Source: an uncultured Verrucomicrobiota bacterium (GTDB taxonomy: Bacteria > Verrucomicrobiota > Verrucomicrobiia > Opitutales > Seribacteraceae). Taken from it: a stretch of DNA of 64,000 bases. Every line of letters starts with the position of its first letter. The first letter of the stretch is position 1. The stretch lies in NCBI GenBank assembly GCA_902618175.1, contig CACMZN010000004.1, forward strand, positions 21,990 through 85,989, in the 5' to 3' direction. This document shows, one piece after another, positions 1 through 8,743 of this stretch. The translations under genes were made by a program, and so were the position numbers. The notes beneath the pieces were generated by a model. That model saw only the letters and a list, made by a program, of their open reading frames with translations, searched no databases and was not told where the DNA came from.

Positions 1-269
1 GACTCTGCAATTACTTTACCGCCACCACTTAAGGAGTTGATTTTGAATACAGCTCCAAGTCCTACAACCGAAAAAACCCCAGTCGCAACATATGTCGAAA
101 GTTTCTTAGACCAGGCAAGGGATCTGTAGTCTTGGTCTTGATGATGTTCCATAACCACCGACAACAAAGAGTAAATCGTCAGAGTCATGAGAACGATTGC
201 CGTACAGAAGAGTACGAGCAGGTAAAAGGTGTTGGTTCTAGCGCGGTCTTGATGTTCGAAGAAATCCAT
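1..269 (-). CDS. M48-family metalloprotease, N-terminal fragment (cut by window edge)
   Basis: The reverse strand from an ATG at 269 stays open to the window edge and gives about 89 residues. They begin MDFFEHQDRAR, followed by a hydrophobic segment (about residues 15-40), a polar stretch and a second hydrophobic segment ending near GGGKVIAES. This N-terminus (MDFFxxQDxAR, two membrane segments, then GGxxVAE) is the one seen in the M48 zinc metalloproteases that commonly follow lemA. The zinc-binding HExxH motif would lie outside the window and is not seen. The gene starts 29 bases after the lemA stop on the same strand, so the two probably form one operon. Family assignment rests on the N-terminal pattern and the lemA context. 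Confidence 0.75.
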   Translation of the reverse strand, partial: MDFFEHQDRARTNTFYLLVLFCTAIVLMTLTIYSLLSVVMEHHQDQDYRSLAWSKKLSTYVATGVFSVVGLGAVFKINSLSGGGKVIAE

Positions 270-298
270 CAGTCCTCTTTGGATATCTCTGAAAGGAA

Positions 299-892
299 CT
301 AGAACTTTACTTGGGGGGCATCCTTGATCTTTTCGCTTTCGAATTCAAGTAAAGCGGCGTCTTGTGTGTGTCCGAAGGCAGGGGCAAACAAAACCGGTGG
401 AAAAGTTTGTTTATAAGTATTGTAAGCTGTGACTCCGTCATTGAAAGCCTGTCTGGAAAAAGCAACCTTGTTTTCTGTCGAGCTTAGTTCTTCTTGCAAG
501 GTTGCCATATTTTGATTGGCCTTGAGATCCGGGTAATTTTCGGAAAGGGCAAACAGTCGCCCCAGGGCTCCTCCAAGCAAACCTTCTGCACCAGCTAGAC
601 CAGCAATGGCACCAGCATCGCTTGGATTTTGGGAGGCAGTCTGAAGACTTCCCGCTGCTTGGTTTCTTGCCTGAATGACAGCTTCAAGGGTCTCGCGTTC
701 GTGTTTCATGTAACCTTTCACGGTTTCGATCAGGTTTGGAATCAAATCATAACGTCTCTGCAATTGAACTTCGATCTGAGAGAAAGCATTTTCATATCGA
801 TTCTTAAGCGTTACGAGTTTGTTGAAGATCCCAACGATTAAGAGAATGGCAATCAAAAGAATGACAGCGATGGAGATGAGTGTGGGAAACAT
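299..892 (-). CDS. lemA: LemA family membrane protein
   Basis: A 197-residue protein with one N-terminal membrane helix (about residues 4-24), followed by the family signature NxLVxLKNRYENAFSQIEVQLQRRYDLIPNL, given here only in part (for example RYENAFSQIEVQLQRRYDLI around residues 32-51). The rest is helical and charged, as in the cytosolic or periplasmic helical bundle of LemA proteins. Length matches the usual 185-200 residues. It is directly upstream of the M48 protease gene on the same strand, the usual lemA-protease pairing. The precise role of LemA is unsettled; membrane stress or protein quality control with the protease is inferred. It diverges from the sulfatase gene to its right. 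Confidence 0.93.
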   Translation of the reverse strand: MFPTLISIAVILLIAILLIVGIFNKLVTLKNRYENAFSQIEVQLQRRYDLIPNLIETVKGYMKHERETLEAVIQARNQAAGSLQTASQNPSDAGAIAGLAGAEGLLGGALGRLFALSENYPDLKANQNMATLQEELSSTENKVAFSRQAFNDGVTAYNTYKQTFPPVLFAPAFGHTQDAALLEFESEKIKDAPQVKF

Positions 893-917
893 ACCTGAAG
901 AAAAAAATGGATTTGTG

Positions 918-936
918 AATAATGTATTTCATTATT
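918..936. promoter_or_regulatory. Inverted repeat between divergent lemA and sulfatase genes
   Basis: AATAATG, a five-base spacer TATTT and CATTATT form a perfect 7-bp dyad in the short region between the divergent lemA (start 892) and sulfatase (start about 1076) genes. It could be an operator or part of an AT-rich promoter. The bases are all A/T-rich, so a chance dyad is quite possible. Confidence 0.2.
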
Positions 937-1075
937 TTGTAGGTTTGCACGATACGCTTAGTCAAGGAAACTTTAGCTTCAAACAGCATTTTCCTTTGCG
1001 ATGAACTGTAAAAAAAGCCAATGTGCTTTGAATCTTCCCTTGAACAGCTTGAATTTGTTGATCTATGTGTTTGTG

Positions 1076-3265
1076 ATGAAATTCAAAGTTGTTGAGATCT
1101 TCTTTCTTTTTCTCGCTTTTTCCTTTTTTACTCGAGCAGTTTCAAAGCGACCCAACATCGTTTTTTTTCTCACCGATGACCAAACTTCAAGCACACTTGG
1201 TTGCTACGGTCATCCCCTGGCGAAGACACCCAATATAGACGGTCTGGCAGCTCGGGGAGCACGCTTTGCCAACGCTTTCGTAAGCCAGTCCATTTGCTGG
1301 GTCAGTCGGACTACCATCCTTACTGGTCTGACGGGGCGGACTTTTGGGGTTTACGGCGTCCATGACTTGGCCAAACCTGAAGCGGTCGAAAAGCTTTACG
1401 TCGATTATTTGAGGGAAGCAGGTTATCGGACTGGTTTTGTGGGAAAATGGCATGCCAAGATGCCCGATGGATGGAAGGCGGAGGATCATTTTGACTTTTT
1501 TGAAAGGATTGGAAGAAATCCATATTACAAAAAACAGAAAGACGGCAGTTTACGCCACGAGACCGACTTGATCGTCGACCGAGGAATCGAATTCCTGAAG
1601 AGCCAATCCAGAGATCAACCCTTTGCCATGAATATGTGGTTCAATGCCTGTCACGCCGAGGACAGTGATCGACGCCCGGGAATCGGTCATTTCCCCTGGC
1701 CCTTCGTGGTGAACGGGATGTATGGGGAATACCGGATGCCTCCTCCGCGTCTCAATGACTCGAAGATTTTTGACGAGCTGCCTCTTTTTTTGAAAAACAC
1801 GATTAATCGGGAACGATTCTTTTGGCGCTGGAATTCAAACAGCAAATACCAAATAAACCTGAGAGCCTATCTCCGCATGGTCAGTGGAATCGACAACGCC
1901 ATTGGACGTTTCCTGGAAGCTTTGGAAGTACGAGGTTTCGCCGAAAATACCATCATCGTCTATTCCGCTGACAACGGCTTTCATATGGGCAACCGTGGCT
2001 TAGCAGGCAAATGGTCCCACTATGAGGAGTCCCTTCGTGTTCCCATGGTGATCTGCGATCCCAGAGTTTCTGAAGAGGCAAAGGGGCAAGTTCTAGATGA
2101 ATCCGTACTCAACCTTGATCTTCCCTGCACTTTCCTCAAGTGGGCGAATCTGGAGATTCCCGAGAAGTACCAAGGCCGGAGTCTGGACCGTTTGGTGGCA
2201 GGTGAGAGTTCAGAGGCTTGGCGTGAATACACTTTTCATGAGCACTTTGCAGTGCGGCAACGTATTCCCGCCTTCGAGAGTCTCCGTGGAAAGCGGTTCA
2301 AGTACGCCCGCTATGTAGATCAGGGGAATTACGAATTTCTTCATGATCTTAGGGAGGATCCCGATGAACTGATCAACTTGGCGACGGAACCGAAGTTCCA
2401 AAAGACTCTTTTGAAGATCCGCAAAGCCACCGACCTTCGGGTCAATCAACTTGGTGGACCTCTTGCTCCCCCAAAATCCCCTCTTGAGGTATCGTCTTCA
2501 CCCTATCCGGCATCCGCGGCCGCTGTTGCAAATCGTCCCGGGTCAAATGGATTTTCCAACCTCATTCCTTCCGGTAATCTCATTCGCTCGTGGTCGGGTG
2601 ATCCCGCAATCTGGTCGCTAAAGGATGGCGTCTTGATTGCCCGAACAGATGGGACGCAGACCATGAATCAATTTCTCACCTGGAAAGTAACCACCGTCCG
2701 CAACTTCGACTTGCGGTTGAGAATACGGGTATCGAACGGGGCCAACAGCGGAATTCAGTATCGCAGCGTTCACCGACCCGATTTGGGTATCGATGTGGTC
2801 TCGGGGTACCAATGCGATGTGGTTGCCGAAAAACCCCAGTACAATGGTATGCTGTATGAGGAAAAGGGAAGGGGAATCCTCTGCCGGGCAGGACAGAAAG
2901 TCATTGTGGACCCCAAAGGAAAACCGTGGTTGATAAAGGAATCCGAGCTCAGGGACTTTCCTTCCGGTAAGTGGCATGAGTACCGGATATTGGTGAAAGG
3001 CAACCACCACCGGCATTGGATCAATGGTCATCCGACCGCCGACCTGATCGACTTTCACGAAAAGGGTAGGGCGTTCGATGGTGTGCTAGCCCTGCAGGCT
3101 CACAAGGGTCCGCCCATGACCCTTGAATTCAAGGACATGCGAATTCGTCACCTACCTGATGATTTGCCCTTGCTGACCTTCGAGGATTATCCTGTTCCTG
3201 CAAAAGGTGTAGTGGAGAGTTCTTCAAAAAAACAAAACAAGAATCAGCAATCACCAAAATATTGA
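1076..3265 (+). CDS. Secreted sulfatase fused to a C-terminal DUF1080 domain
   Basis: The frame is open from 1001, but the ATG at 1076 gives a normal signal peptide (MKFKVVEIFFLFLAFSFFTR), so it is preferred; neither start has a clear Shine-Dalgarno. About 729 residues follow. The alkaline-phosphatase-fold sulfatase domain (to about residue 440) has RPNIVFFLTDDQ with metal-binding aspartates, the active-site segment ICWVSRTTILTG, and the late motif YSADNGFHMGNRGLAGKWSH. From about residue 500 a second domain (SWSGDPAIWSLKDGVLIART, then NSGIQYRS and DFPSGKWHEYRILVKGNHH) is a DUF1080 / 3-keto-disaccharide hydrolase-like module with a concanavalin fold. The likely role is desulfation of algal polysaccharides outside the cytoplasm. 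The usual proline of CxPxR is valine here (CWVSR). No sulfatase-maturase gene is in the window. Confidence 0.9.
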   Translation: MKFKVVEIFFLFLAFSFFTRAVSKRPNIVFFLTDDQTSSTLGCYGHPLAKTPNIDGLAARGARFANAFVSQSICWVSRTTILTGLTGRTFGVYGVHDLAKPEAVEKLYVDYLREAGYRTGFVGKWHAKMPDGWKAEDHFDFFERIGRNPYYKKQKDGSLRHETDLIVDRGIEFLKSQSRDQPFAMNMWFNACHAEDSDRRPGIGHFPWPFVVNGMYGEYRMPPPRLNDSKIFDELPLFLKNTINRERFFWRWNSNSKYQINLRAYLRMVSGIDNAIGRFLEALEVRGFAENTIIVYSADNGFHMGNRGLAGKWSHYEESLRVPMVICDPRVSEEAKGQVLDESVLNLDLPCTFLKWANLEIPEKYQGRSLDRLVAGESSEAWREYTFHEHFAVRQRIPAFESLRGKRFKYARYVDQGNYEFLHDLREDPDELINLATEPKFQKTLLKIRKATDLRVNQLGGPLAPPKSPLEVSSSPYPASAAAVANRPGSNGFSNLIPSGNLIRSWSGDPAIWSLKDGVLIARTDGTQTMNQFLTWKVTTVRNFDLRLRIRVSNGANSGIQYRSVHRPDLGIDVVSGYQCDVVAEKPQYNGMLYEEKGRGILCRAGQKVIVDPKGKPWLIKESELRDFPSGKWHEYRILVKGNHHRHWINGHPTADLIDFHEKGRAFDGVLALQAHKGPPMTLEFKDMRIRHLPDDLPLLTFEDYPVPAKGVVESSSKKQNKNQQSPKY

Positions 3266-3364
3266 AATTCCAAGAGAAGGGAATGAATGGCTTAAAATCC
3301 GAAGACTCATGAAAATCTTTTTTATTAAGTGCTCGACTCCTGGAGTCAAGTAGTGAGAATTTTA

Positions 3365-3715
3365 ATGATGTTTCCGATATCCTTCGCACTAGAATTATTA
3401 TGTGCCGTAATCTTTGGTTCCATAGTTTTTGTTTGGGGAGTCCGTTACAACAACATCAAAGACGAATTCAAACATTTTAAACTTCCCAACTGGTTGCGTG
3501 ACTTGGTCGGAATACTCAAAATTTCTTTTGCCATCATGCTATTCAGCGAAAGTGCAGTAATTGTCCGAGTGGGAGCGATGGGCATTGGGATTCTCATGGC
3601 AGCCGCTCTAGTCACTCATATTCGTTTGAAAAGCAAACCTTTCCGTATGCTTCCTTCCTTTACTTTGCTATGTCTATGCGTTTTGGTTTTTTATTTGAGT
3701 TCCCTTGCTGCTTGA
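3365..3715 (+). CDS. Small DoxX-like integral membrane protein
   Basis: About 116 residues from the ATG pair at 3365/3368; an upstream GTG at 3329 would add 12 polar residues. There are four hydrophobic segments, with the sequence LPNWLRDLVGILKISFAI between the first and second. This resembles the PxWLxxLVGxLK pattern of DoxX-like four-helix membrane proteins. The next gene encodes a similar-sized membrane protein and begins near or inside the end of this one, so the two are probably translated together. DoxX-like proteins have been linked to quinone or sulfur chemistry, but nothing here fixes a substrate. Family membership is a moderate-confidence reading. Confidence 0.55.
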   Translation: MMFPISFALELLCAVIFGSIVFVWGVRYNNIKDEFKHFKLPNWLRDLVGILKISFAIMLFSESAVIVRVGAMGIGILMAAALVTHIRLKSKPFRMLPSFTLLCLCVLVFYLSSLAA

Positions 3716-3737
3716 TCATTTCGGTCGTGGACATTTT

Positions 3738-4097
3738 GTGCGCCTTTTAAAAAAGACAATCCAGGTACTGCTCTTTTCAATCTTTGGCCTGGGTGGTTTG
3801 TACAGGCTTTTGCAACCTATCGAAAAACTTTCTCAGGAAATGTTTTGGGTTTCTTTCTTCGATCCACTGATTGTCAGGGCCATTGCATGTATTGAGGTCC
3901 TCTGTGGGTTGGGTTTGATTCTTCCATTGCTCTTCGAAAAGATAAGATACGAATACTCTTATTACTCTAGTATTCTTTTGATCGGACTGATGTTTGGTGC
4001 TGCGGTGACCCATGTTGTAATTGGAGATTATGAGGAAATCTTTGCAAATTTATCGCTCATTGCGATGCTTGCAGTATTAATGCTCAAAAGAGATTGA
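3738..4097 (+). CDS. Second small DoxX-like integral membrane protein
   Basis: About 119 residues from a GTG at 3738; a TTG at 3705 would overlap the preceding gene by 11 bases. It starts VRLLKKTIQVLLFSIFGLGG and shows four hydrophobic segments. The second helix region reads VRAIACIEVLCGLGLILPL, the helix pattern of DoxX-like proteins. It ends LAVLMLKRD. It follows the first DoxX-like gene immediately, suggesting the two products act as a pair or heterodimer (inference). A degenerate tRNA begins about 100 bases downstream. Start choice is uncertain because no Shine-Dalgarno is evident for either candidate. Confidence 0.5.
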   Translation: MRLLKKTIQVLLFSIFGLGGLYRLLQPIEKLSQEMFWVSFFDPLIVRAIACIEVLCGLGLILPLLFEKIRYEYSYYSSILLIGLMFGAAVTHVVIGDYEEIFANLSLIAMLAVLMLKRD

Positions 4098-4201
4098 AGA
4101 AAAACTTCATAGTTTGAATGTTCTGGGAACACCATATGTAAGGTAAGATCGTCACTCATTGCCTGACTCGCAATCTCAGCTATGTGAGTTTATTTTTGTA
4201 A

Positions 4202-4274
4202 ACTGAAGAAACTAAGCTGATGAAGCATCGCATGCGTTACGGCTGAGTCATCGGATCGAATCCGATTCTCGACT
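4202..4274 (+). pseudogene. Degenerate tRNA-Thr(CGU) copy
   Basis: These 73 bases align without gaps to the intact tRNA-Thr at 7372-7444, about 52 of 73 identical by hand count. The T-arm and 3' acceptor strand are nearly unchanged (TCGAATCCGATTCTCG at 4256-4271 is identical), and the CGT anticodon triplet is retained. The 5' half has decayed: the 5' acceptor strand ACTGAAG pairs poorly with TCTCGAC, and four of the five anticodon-stem pairs are lost. It cannot fold as a working tRNA. Decay of the 5' part with a conserved 3' end is what an old integration or duplication at a tRNA 3' end leaves behind (inference). Confidence 0.75.
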
Positions 4275-5208
4275 CGGTCCTCTTATTGCCAAGACCTTTT
4301 TTGGGTTGAATGGCTCATCTAATACACCCAATTGTTTACAAGGTGTCTGTTGGCAACGTATTAATAACTTTCTAAACCACTTACACCTGGTTGAACCGAA
4401 AAATTGAAGGATCAATCCTATGGTTATTGAAAAAAAATGCCTTCGAGTCTACTAGACACTGAGTGACATGGGAAAAAAGGAGCAGTTGAATGCACACTTG
4501 AGTAAAGGAAGTGGTTGGATGTTCCTTGATGGTGGAGCGTAGGTACATTGCCACTAGGCTCATAAATCGAATGTCGATCGATAAATCCGAAGATGTTCAC
4601 CATGAAAAATCTAAATATCATGACGAGGAAATCCAGTGAATAAGGCATTTAAAGTTCAAGAAACCTTTCAATTAACAAAGGATACCCATTCATAATTTAG
4701 GATAAAAGAATCGAAATGTAACTCTTTCAAAATCAATAAATATAAGATAATAAACTTTGCAAAAATATTATATAAATTATTAAAAATATAGATTTTAAAT
4801 TTAATTGTAAAATAAAAATATTTGCTTTTTTAATTTTTTTCTACTCGGTCATTACATCAACTCCATTTGTTGAAAAGTGCATTAACCTCTTCTTCGCATG
4901 GTTGCGGAAATTTTTTTTGATTCTGAAAATGGGTCCAGGCTCAATAAAATCAAGACTTGTTGGGGTCGTTGCGGTTCAGTTGATGTAGTTGCATTGCATT
5001 ATAAGAGCGGTAGCAGACGAATTAATCACTTCAATTTTTTAAATCGAAAACTGTAAAAGATATGAACAACTTATTTCAGATAGCCAAAAATTGAATAAAA
5101 TTCTCATTCTTTGAATTTAGATAAGTCTTTGGCGCATTTATTGCAATTAGTTTGCATCTAATTTCACTAAAATCATTCATTTAAATATCACATATTATTA
5201 ATTACATT
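4275..5208. other. Gene-free, AT-rich interval upstream of the formamidase gene
   Basis: I find no convincing gene in these 934 bases. The part from about 4680 to 5208 is strikingly AT-rich, with runs of A and T around 4730-4850, unlike the neighbouring coding DNA. Short reverse-strand open frames around 4381-4648 have low-complexity, unrecognisable products and look like chance. The promoter of the formamidase gene should lie near the right end, but I cannot point to a clear -35/-10 pair or a Shine-Dalgarno. Confidence 0.5.
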
Positions 5209-6432
5209 ATGAATACCCTTATAAAAGTCGACCTAAACGCCAAACCAGAAGAACAAGATATCATGCACAATCGTTGGCATCCTGATATTCCGATGGTTGC
5301 GATGGTTAACCCGGGTGATGAGTTTCGAGTTGAATGCGTAGATTGGACTGGAGGTCAGGTTGCAAATACCAACGATGCATCGGATATAAAGTATGTAGAC
5401 CTTACCAAGGTACACTATCTTAGTGGTCCCATTGGAGTCAGAGGTGCGGAACCTGGCGACCTTCTTGCCGTTGATATTCTTGATGTTGGTATGCTGGAAG
5501 ATTCTCTGTGGGGTTTTACTGGTATTTTTGCTAAGGAGAATGGAGGAAGTTTCTTAGTTGATCATTTTCCTGACGCCCGAAAAACTTGCTGGGACTATCA
5601 CGGCATCAAAACTACTTCCAGGCACATTCCCGGTGTCGAATTTGCCGGCATTCGCCACCCCGGATTGATCGGAACACTTCCATCCAAGGAATTGCTCGAA
5701 GAGTGGAACAAGCGCGAGAAGGAACTCTACGACACCAACCCGGAACGGGTGCCTGCTCTTGCTACGCTCCCTTATGCAGACACTGCTCACATGGGACGCA
5801 TGGCACCTGCTGATGCAGCGGAAGCGGCCAAGGAGGCGGCTCGAACAGTGCCACCTCGCGAACACGGAGGCAATTGCGACATCAAAGATCTGTCTCGAGG
5901 ATCTAAGGTTTACTTTCCAGTATATGTTAAAGATGGCGGTCTGTCGATGGGCGACTGCCACTTCTCCCAAGGCGATGGGGAGATTACCTTTTGTGGTGGG
6001 ATTGAAACCGCGGCTTATGTTGATATTAGGGTAAATTTGATCAAGAATGGCGTCGCTCAATATGGTATCAAAAATCCCATATTCGAACCAAGTCCAAGTG
6101 ATCCAAATTATTCAAACTACATAATTTTTGAAGGAATTTCAGTTGATGAATCAGGCAAGCAACACTACATGGACACTACCATCGCATACCGCCAAGCATG
6201 CCTGAATTGCATCGAGTATTTGAAGAAATTCGGGTATACTGGTGAGCAAATATATTCACTCTTAAGTTCAGCCCCGATCGAAGGACACGTCAGCGGAGTT
6301 GTAGACATACCAAACGCTTGTGCCACTTTGTTTCTTCCCACTGATATTTTTGATTTCAACATCAAGCCGGAACCAGGAGGACCTAAAATTTCCATACCTA
6401 GTGGTACGGATGTCGCAAAAGCTTTGTCCTAG
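5209..6432 (+). CDS. fmdA: Formamidase (acetamidase/formamidase family)
   Basis: A 407-residue cytoplasmic enzyme, the length of the characterised Methylophilus FmdA. The start MNTLIKVDLNAKPEEQ is followed by HNRWHPDIPM, GDEFRVECVDWTGGQ, DLTKVHYLSGPIGVRGAEPG and GFTGIFAKENGG, all in the family's order. Later come the glycine-rich ENGGNCDIKDL-type segment (here EHGGNCDIKDLSRGSKVYFP) and SMGDCHFSQGDGE. The family hydrolyses formamide or short-chain amides to ammonia and the acid, so the likely role is nitrogen scavenging. A FmdB-like zinc-ribbon gene follows 56 bases later and a strong terminator lies after that, giving a self-contained two-gene unit. No amide transporter is beside it. Confidence 0.9.
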   Translation: MNTLIKVDLNAKPEEQDIMHNRWHPDIPMVAMVNPGDEFRVECVDWTGGQVANTNDASDIKYVDLTKVHYLSGPIGVRGAEPGDLLAVDILDVGMLEDSLWGFTGIFAKENGGSFLVDHFPDARKTCWDYHGIKTTSRHIPGVEFAGIRHPGLIGTLPSKELLEEWNKREKELYDTNPERVPALATLPYADTAHMGRMAPADAAEAAKEAARTVPPREHGGNCDIKDLSRGSKVYFPVYVKDGGLSMGDCHFSQGDGEITFCGGIETAAYVDIRVNLIKNGVAQYGIKNPIFEPSPSDPNYSNYIIFEGISVDESGKQHYMDTTIAYRQACLNCIEYLKKFGYTGEQIYSLLSSAPIEGHVSGVVDIPNACATLFLPTDIFDFNIKPEPGGPKISIPSGTDVAKALS

Positions 6433-6488
6433 CCTGCTATTGTTCTTTTTCACCTACTTTTAATTTAGTTGTTTGAATTCTTTTCAAA

Positions 6489-6818
6489 GTGCCAACCTAC
6501 GACTATCATTGTGAAAAGGATGGACCATTTGAAGTGTTTCGTTCGATTGATGAGCGTGACGCTCCCGCAATATGTCCAATTTGCGGTATGCTTTGTCAAA
6601 GGATTTTGAAAATGCCTGCTTTGAAGGCGATTGATTCAAACATGAGCAATGCCATCGAACGCAACGAAAGATCACGGTTTGAACCCAAGGTTTATAATCC
6701 ATCCAAGGGATTGACCGACGAACGAATGACCCCTCCCAGTCATAGAACCAGAAAGCCTAAAAAATCTTATGCCGGTCCCAGGTCATGGGTAATGGAATCT
6801 GCTAAGTCTTCTCTCTGA
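6489..6818 (+). CDS. fmdB: FmdB-like zinc-ribbon protein
   Basis: 109 residues from a GTG, beginning MPTYDYHCEKDGPFE, the typical FmdB N-terminus. FmdB-type ribbons use two CxxC knuckles. Here the second knuckle is present (CPIC, cysteines 29 and 32), but the first has only Cys8, with aspartate at the expected position 11, so the ribbon has three cysteines plus possibly His7. The C-terminal half is basic and polar (KPKKSYAGPRSWVM near the end). FmdB was first described as a regulator of the adjacent formamidase; a regulatory role here is inferred from position. It probably shares the formamidase transcript. Confidence 0.8.
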   Translation: MPTYDYHCEKDGPFEVFRSIDERDAPAICPICGMLCQRILKMPALKAIDSNMSNAIERNERSRFEPKVYNPSKGLTDERMTPPSHRTRKPKKSYAGPRSWVMESAKSSL

Positions 6819-6908
6819 TGTTGGCTCATGAATGTGTTCTAATTAGTTCACCTTTTAAATCTTTTTGATTGATAATTTTACTTATCGTAAAAGTAGTAGT
6901 GTAGAATC

Positions 6909-6942
6909 GGCTTTAGGGTTCATCACCCTAAAGCCTTTTTTT
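6909..6942 (+). terminator. Strong rho-independent terminator of the formamidase/FmdB unit
   Basis: A perfect 11-bp stem GGCTTTAGGGT / ACCCTAAAGCC with a five-base loop TCATC is followed directly by seven T residues. It lies about 90 bases after the FmdB stop codon. This is the clearest intrinsic terminator in the window. Confidence 0.93.
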
Positions 6943-7371
6943 GGCATGTAATAGAAAGTCTTCATAGTCACCTGATCTTTAAATAATTTGAAAAGATTCA
7001 ATGTATTTTGAACAAGTTAGGCAAAGGCAAGCATGGTGCCACCAGTTCCGTTTTAATGAATAAAGAAAAGATTTTGTTCAGTCTTGGATTGCGAAAATGA
7101 TTTGATCGTATTTTATGATCAATCTGATCTAGCAATTTTTATTAGTTTGATTAATAGAATAAATTGGAAGATGTCAAAATACTAAACAAATATCATTTTA
7201 TCCATCCAAAATCCTATCAACAAACGCCTCCTGCCTGAATTCATTCTTATTCCCACCAGAACACTTTTAAATACATCATTATATGCTATTGTGTAGAAGG
7301 GGTTTTAGCTCTCAAATTTGAGATTTGCCAAAATGCTGAACCTTTGAAAAGGTATAGGTCGTATCATTTTT
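6943..7371. other. Gene-free interval between terminator and tRNA-Thr
   Basis: I see no gene here. The AT-rich stretch contains one perfect 14-base palindrome, TCTCAAATTTGAGA at 7310-7323, about 50 bases before the tRNA. The tRNA promoter must lie nearby, but no clear -35/-10 pair stands out. Confidence 0.4.
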
Positions 7372-7444
<73 letters not shown>

Positions 7445-7728
7445 CTCTTTTTTCTCTAGAGTTTTCCTTTTTTTCGTTACAGGGGAATCTTTGATCGTAG
7501 AAGGGAAGCCGCCAAAATCTTGCTTCATTATAAATTAATTACTAACTACATACCTTTAGGAAAGATTTTTTTGGTTCTTCCTATTCTGTTGTTGTAATCA
7601 CTTTTTTTCTTATATGACAGAGAATGTCCGATTCTTTGTGTTGCTTAGTCCCGAAACCAACAATCAGCCTTTTAAATCTGTTCTAAGTATGCATTTACTT
7701 TAATACAGCCGAATTCTTTTTTTGACAG

Positions 7729-8682
7729 ATGAACTATTGGCTGAAAGGTATTCGAGCTTGGCTTCCAGTTGTATTTTCTCTGAGTTTATTGGTTTTGGGA
7801 ATTTTGAAGTTTGATGTGCTTGGAGATCTTTTGAAGAAGAAAGAATACTCTGAGGACGTCACATCTTCATTGAGCGGTGAGACCCATTCTAAGTCTTCCA
7901 AAACAAATCCATCCGAATCAATGAATTCGAGGAAAGAATACGAATCCGTGGCTAAAAGCAAATTTCAACTAAGAGGTGTGGGAGAAAATCTTCTATATTT
8001 CATGCCAAATGAAAAAAAGCCATACGACGGTTGGTTGAAGGAACAATCCGAGGATGGAATCCTTGAAGTGTGGAAAGTTAAGAATGGGTCAAAACACGGC
8101 GAATATTCGACCTGGTACGAAAACGGTCAGAAATGCTACGAAGTTTATTATGAATTTGGAAAAAAAGAGGGTAAGTGGAAAAAATGGCATCAGAATGGAC
8201 AACTGGCTCTATTGGGATTTTACCTGTCTGATAGACTTGAAGGTCAACTTTTAACTTGGTACGCAGATGGAAAAATGAATTTGAAGTCAAATTATGAGAA
8301 GGGATTATTGCATGGCGATTTTTCCCATTGGTACGCTAATAAAAAAATAAAGGAAATTGGAAATTACGAAAGGGGAAAGAGGTCGGGCGACTTTACCGAG
8401 TGGGATACAAAGGGATGCAAGATCTTGCAATGCGAATATTTCGAAGATTTATTAGATGGAAATTATTCGGTTTGGTTTGAGAATGGAAAAATCAAACATC
8501 AAAATTCTTATTCCAGAGGTTCAAAAGAGGGAGTTTATGAGGGTTGGTATGACAACGGAGAGAAAAGTTATGAGGGGAACTACAGAATGGGAGAAAAAGA
8601 CGGCGTTTGGATTTTTTTTAATGAAGATGGTACAGTTTTGCATCGAAAATCATATCTTCAAGGTCGAGAGGTTGGAAATTAG
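7729..8682 (+). CDS. Membrane-anchored MORN-type (YwqK-like) repeat protein
   Basis: 317 residues. One N-terminal membrane segment (WLPVVFSLSLLVLGILKF, about residues 11-28) precedes a polar linker to about residue 80. The rest is a chain of roughly nine repeats of about 23 residues with the core xGxWxxWYxNGQxxxExxYxxGKxxG, for example GEYSTWYENGQKCYEVYYEF and GVYEGWYDNGEKSYEGNYRM. These are MORN_2/YwqK repeats, which form an open beta-strand surface. YwqK is called an antitoxin in some annotations, but no toxin gene is adjacent. A second, shorter MORN protein follows 61 bases later, so the two are probably co-transcribed. Function unknown. Confidence 0.8.
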   Translation: MNYWLKGIRAWLPVVFSLSLLVLGILKFDVLGDLLKKKEYSEDVTSSLSGETHSKSSKTNPSESMNSRKEYESVAKSKFQLRGVGENLLYFMPNEKKPYDGWLKEQSEDGILEVWKVKNGSKHGEYSTWYENGQKCYEVYYEFGKKEGKWKKWHQNGQLALLGFYLSDRLEGQLLTWYADGKMNLKSNYEKGLLHGDFSHWYANKKIKEIGNYERGKRSGDFTEWDTKGCKILQCEYFEDLLDGNYSVWFENGKIKHQNSYSRGSKEGVYEGWYDNGEKSYEGNYRMGEKDGVWIFFNEDGTVLHRKSYLQGREVGN

Positions 8683-8743
8683 GAACTCAGGTGGTTGATT
8701 CATGGGCTTGCCATCATTAATCAATCAGTTATCAGGTTCTGCA

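Noticed and set aside
4202..4274. Possible functional second tRNA or 3' end of a tmRNA
   Set aside because: Acceptor and anticodon stems do not pair, and there is no tmRNA-like tag-peptide or GC-rich 3' domain; the alignment is to tRNA-Thr.
4275..7371. Complete integrative element
   Set aside because: No integrase, transposase, recombinase or terminal inverted repeats were found; only the tRNA-related direct repeats support an insertion history.
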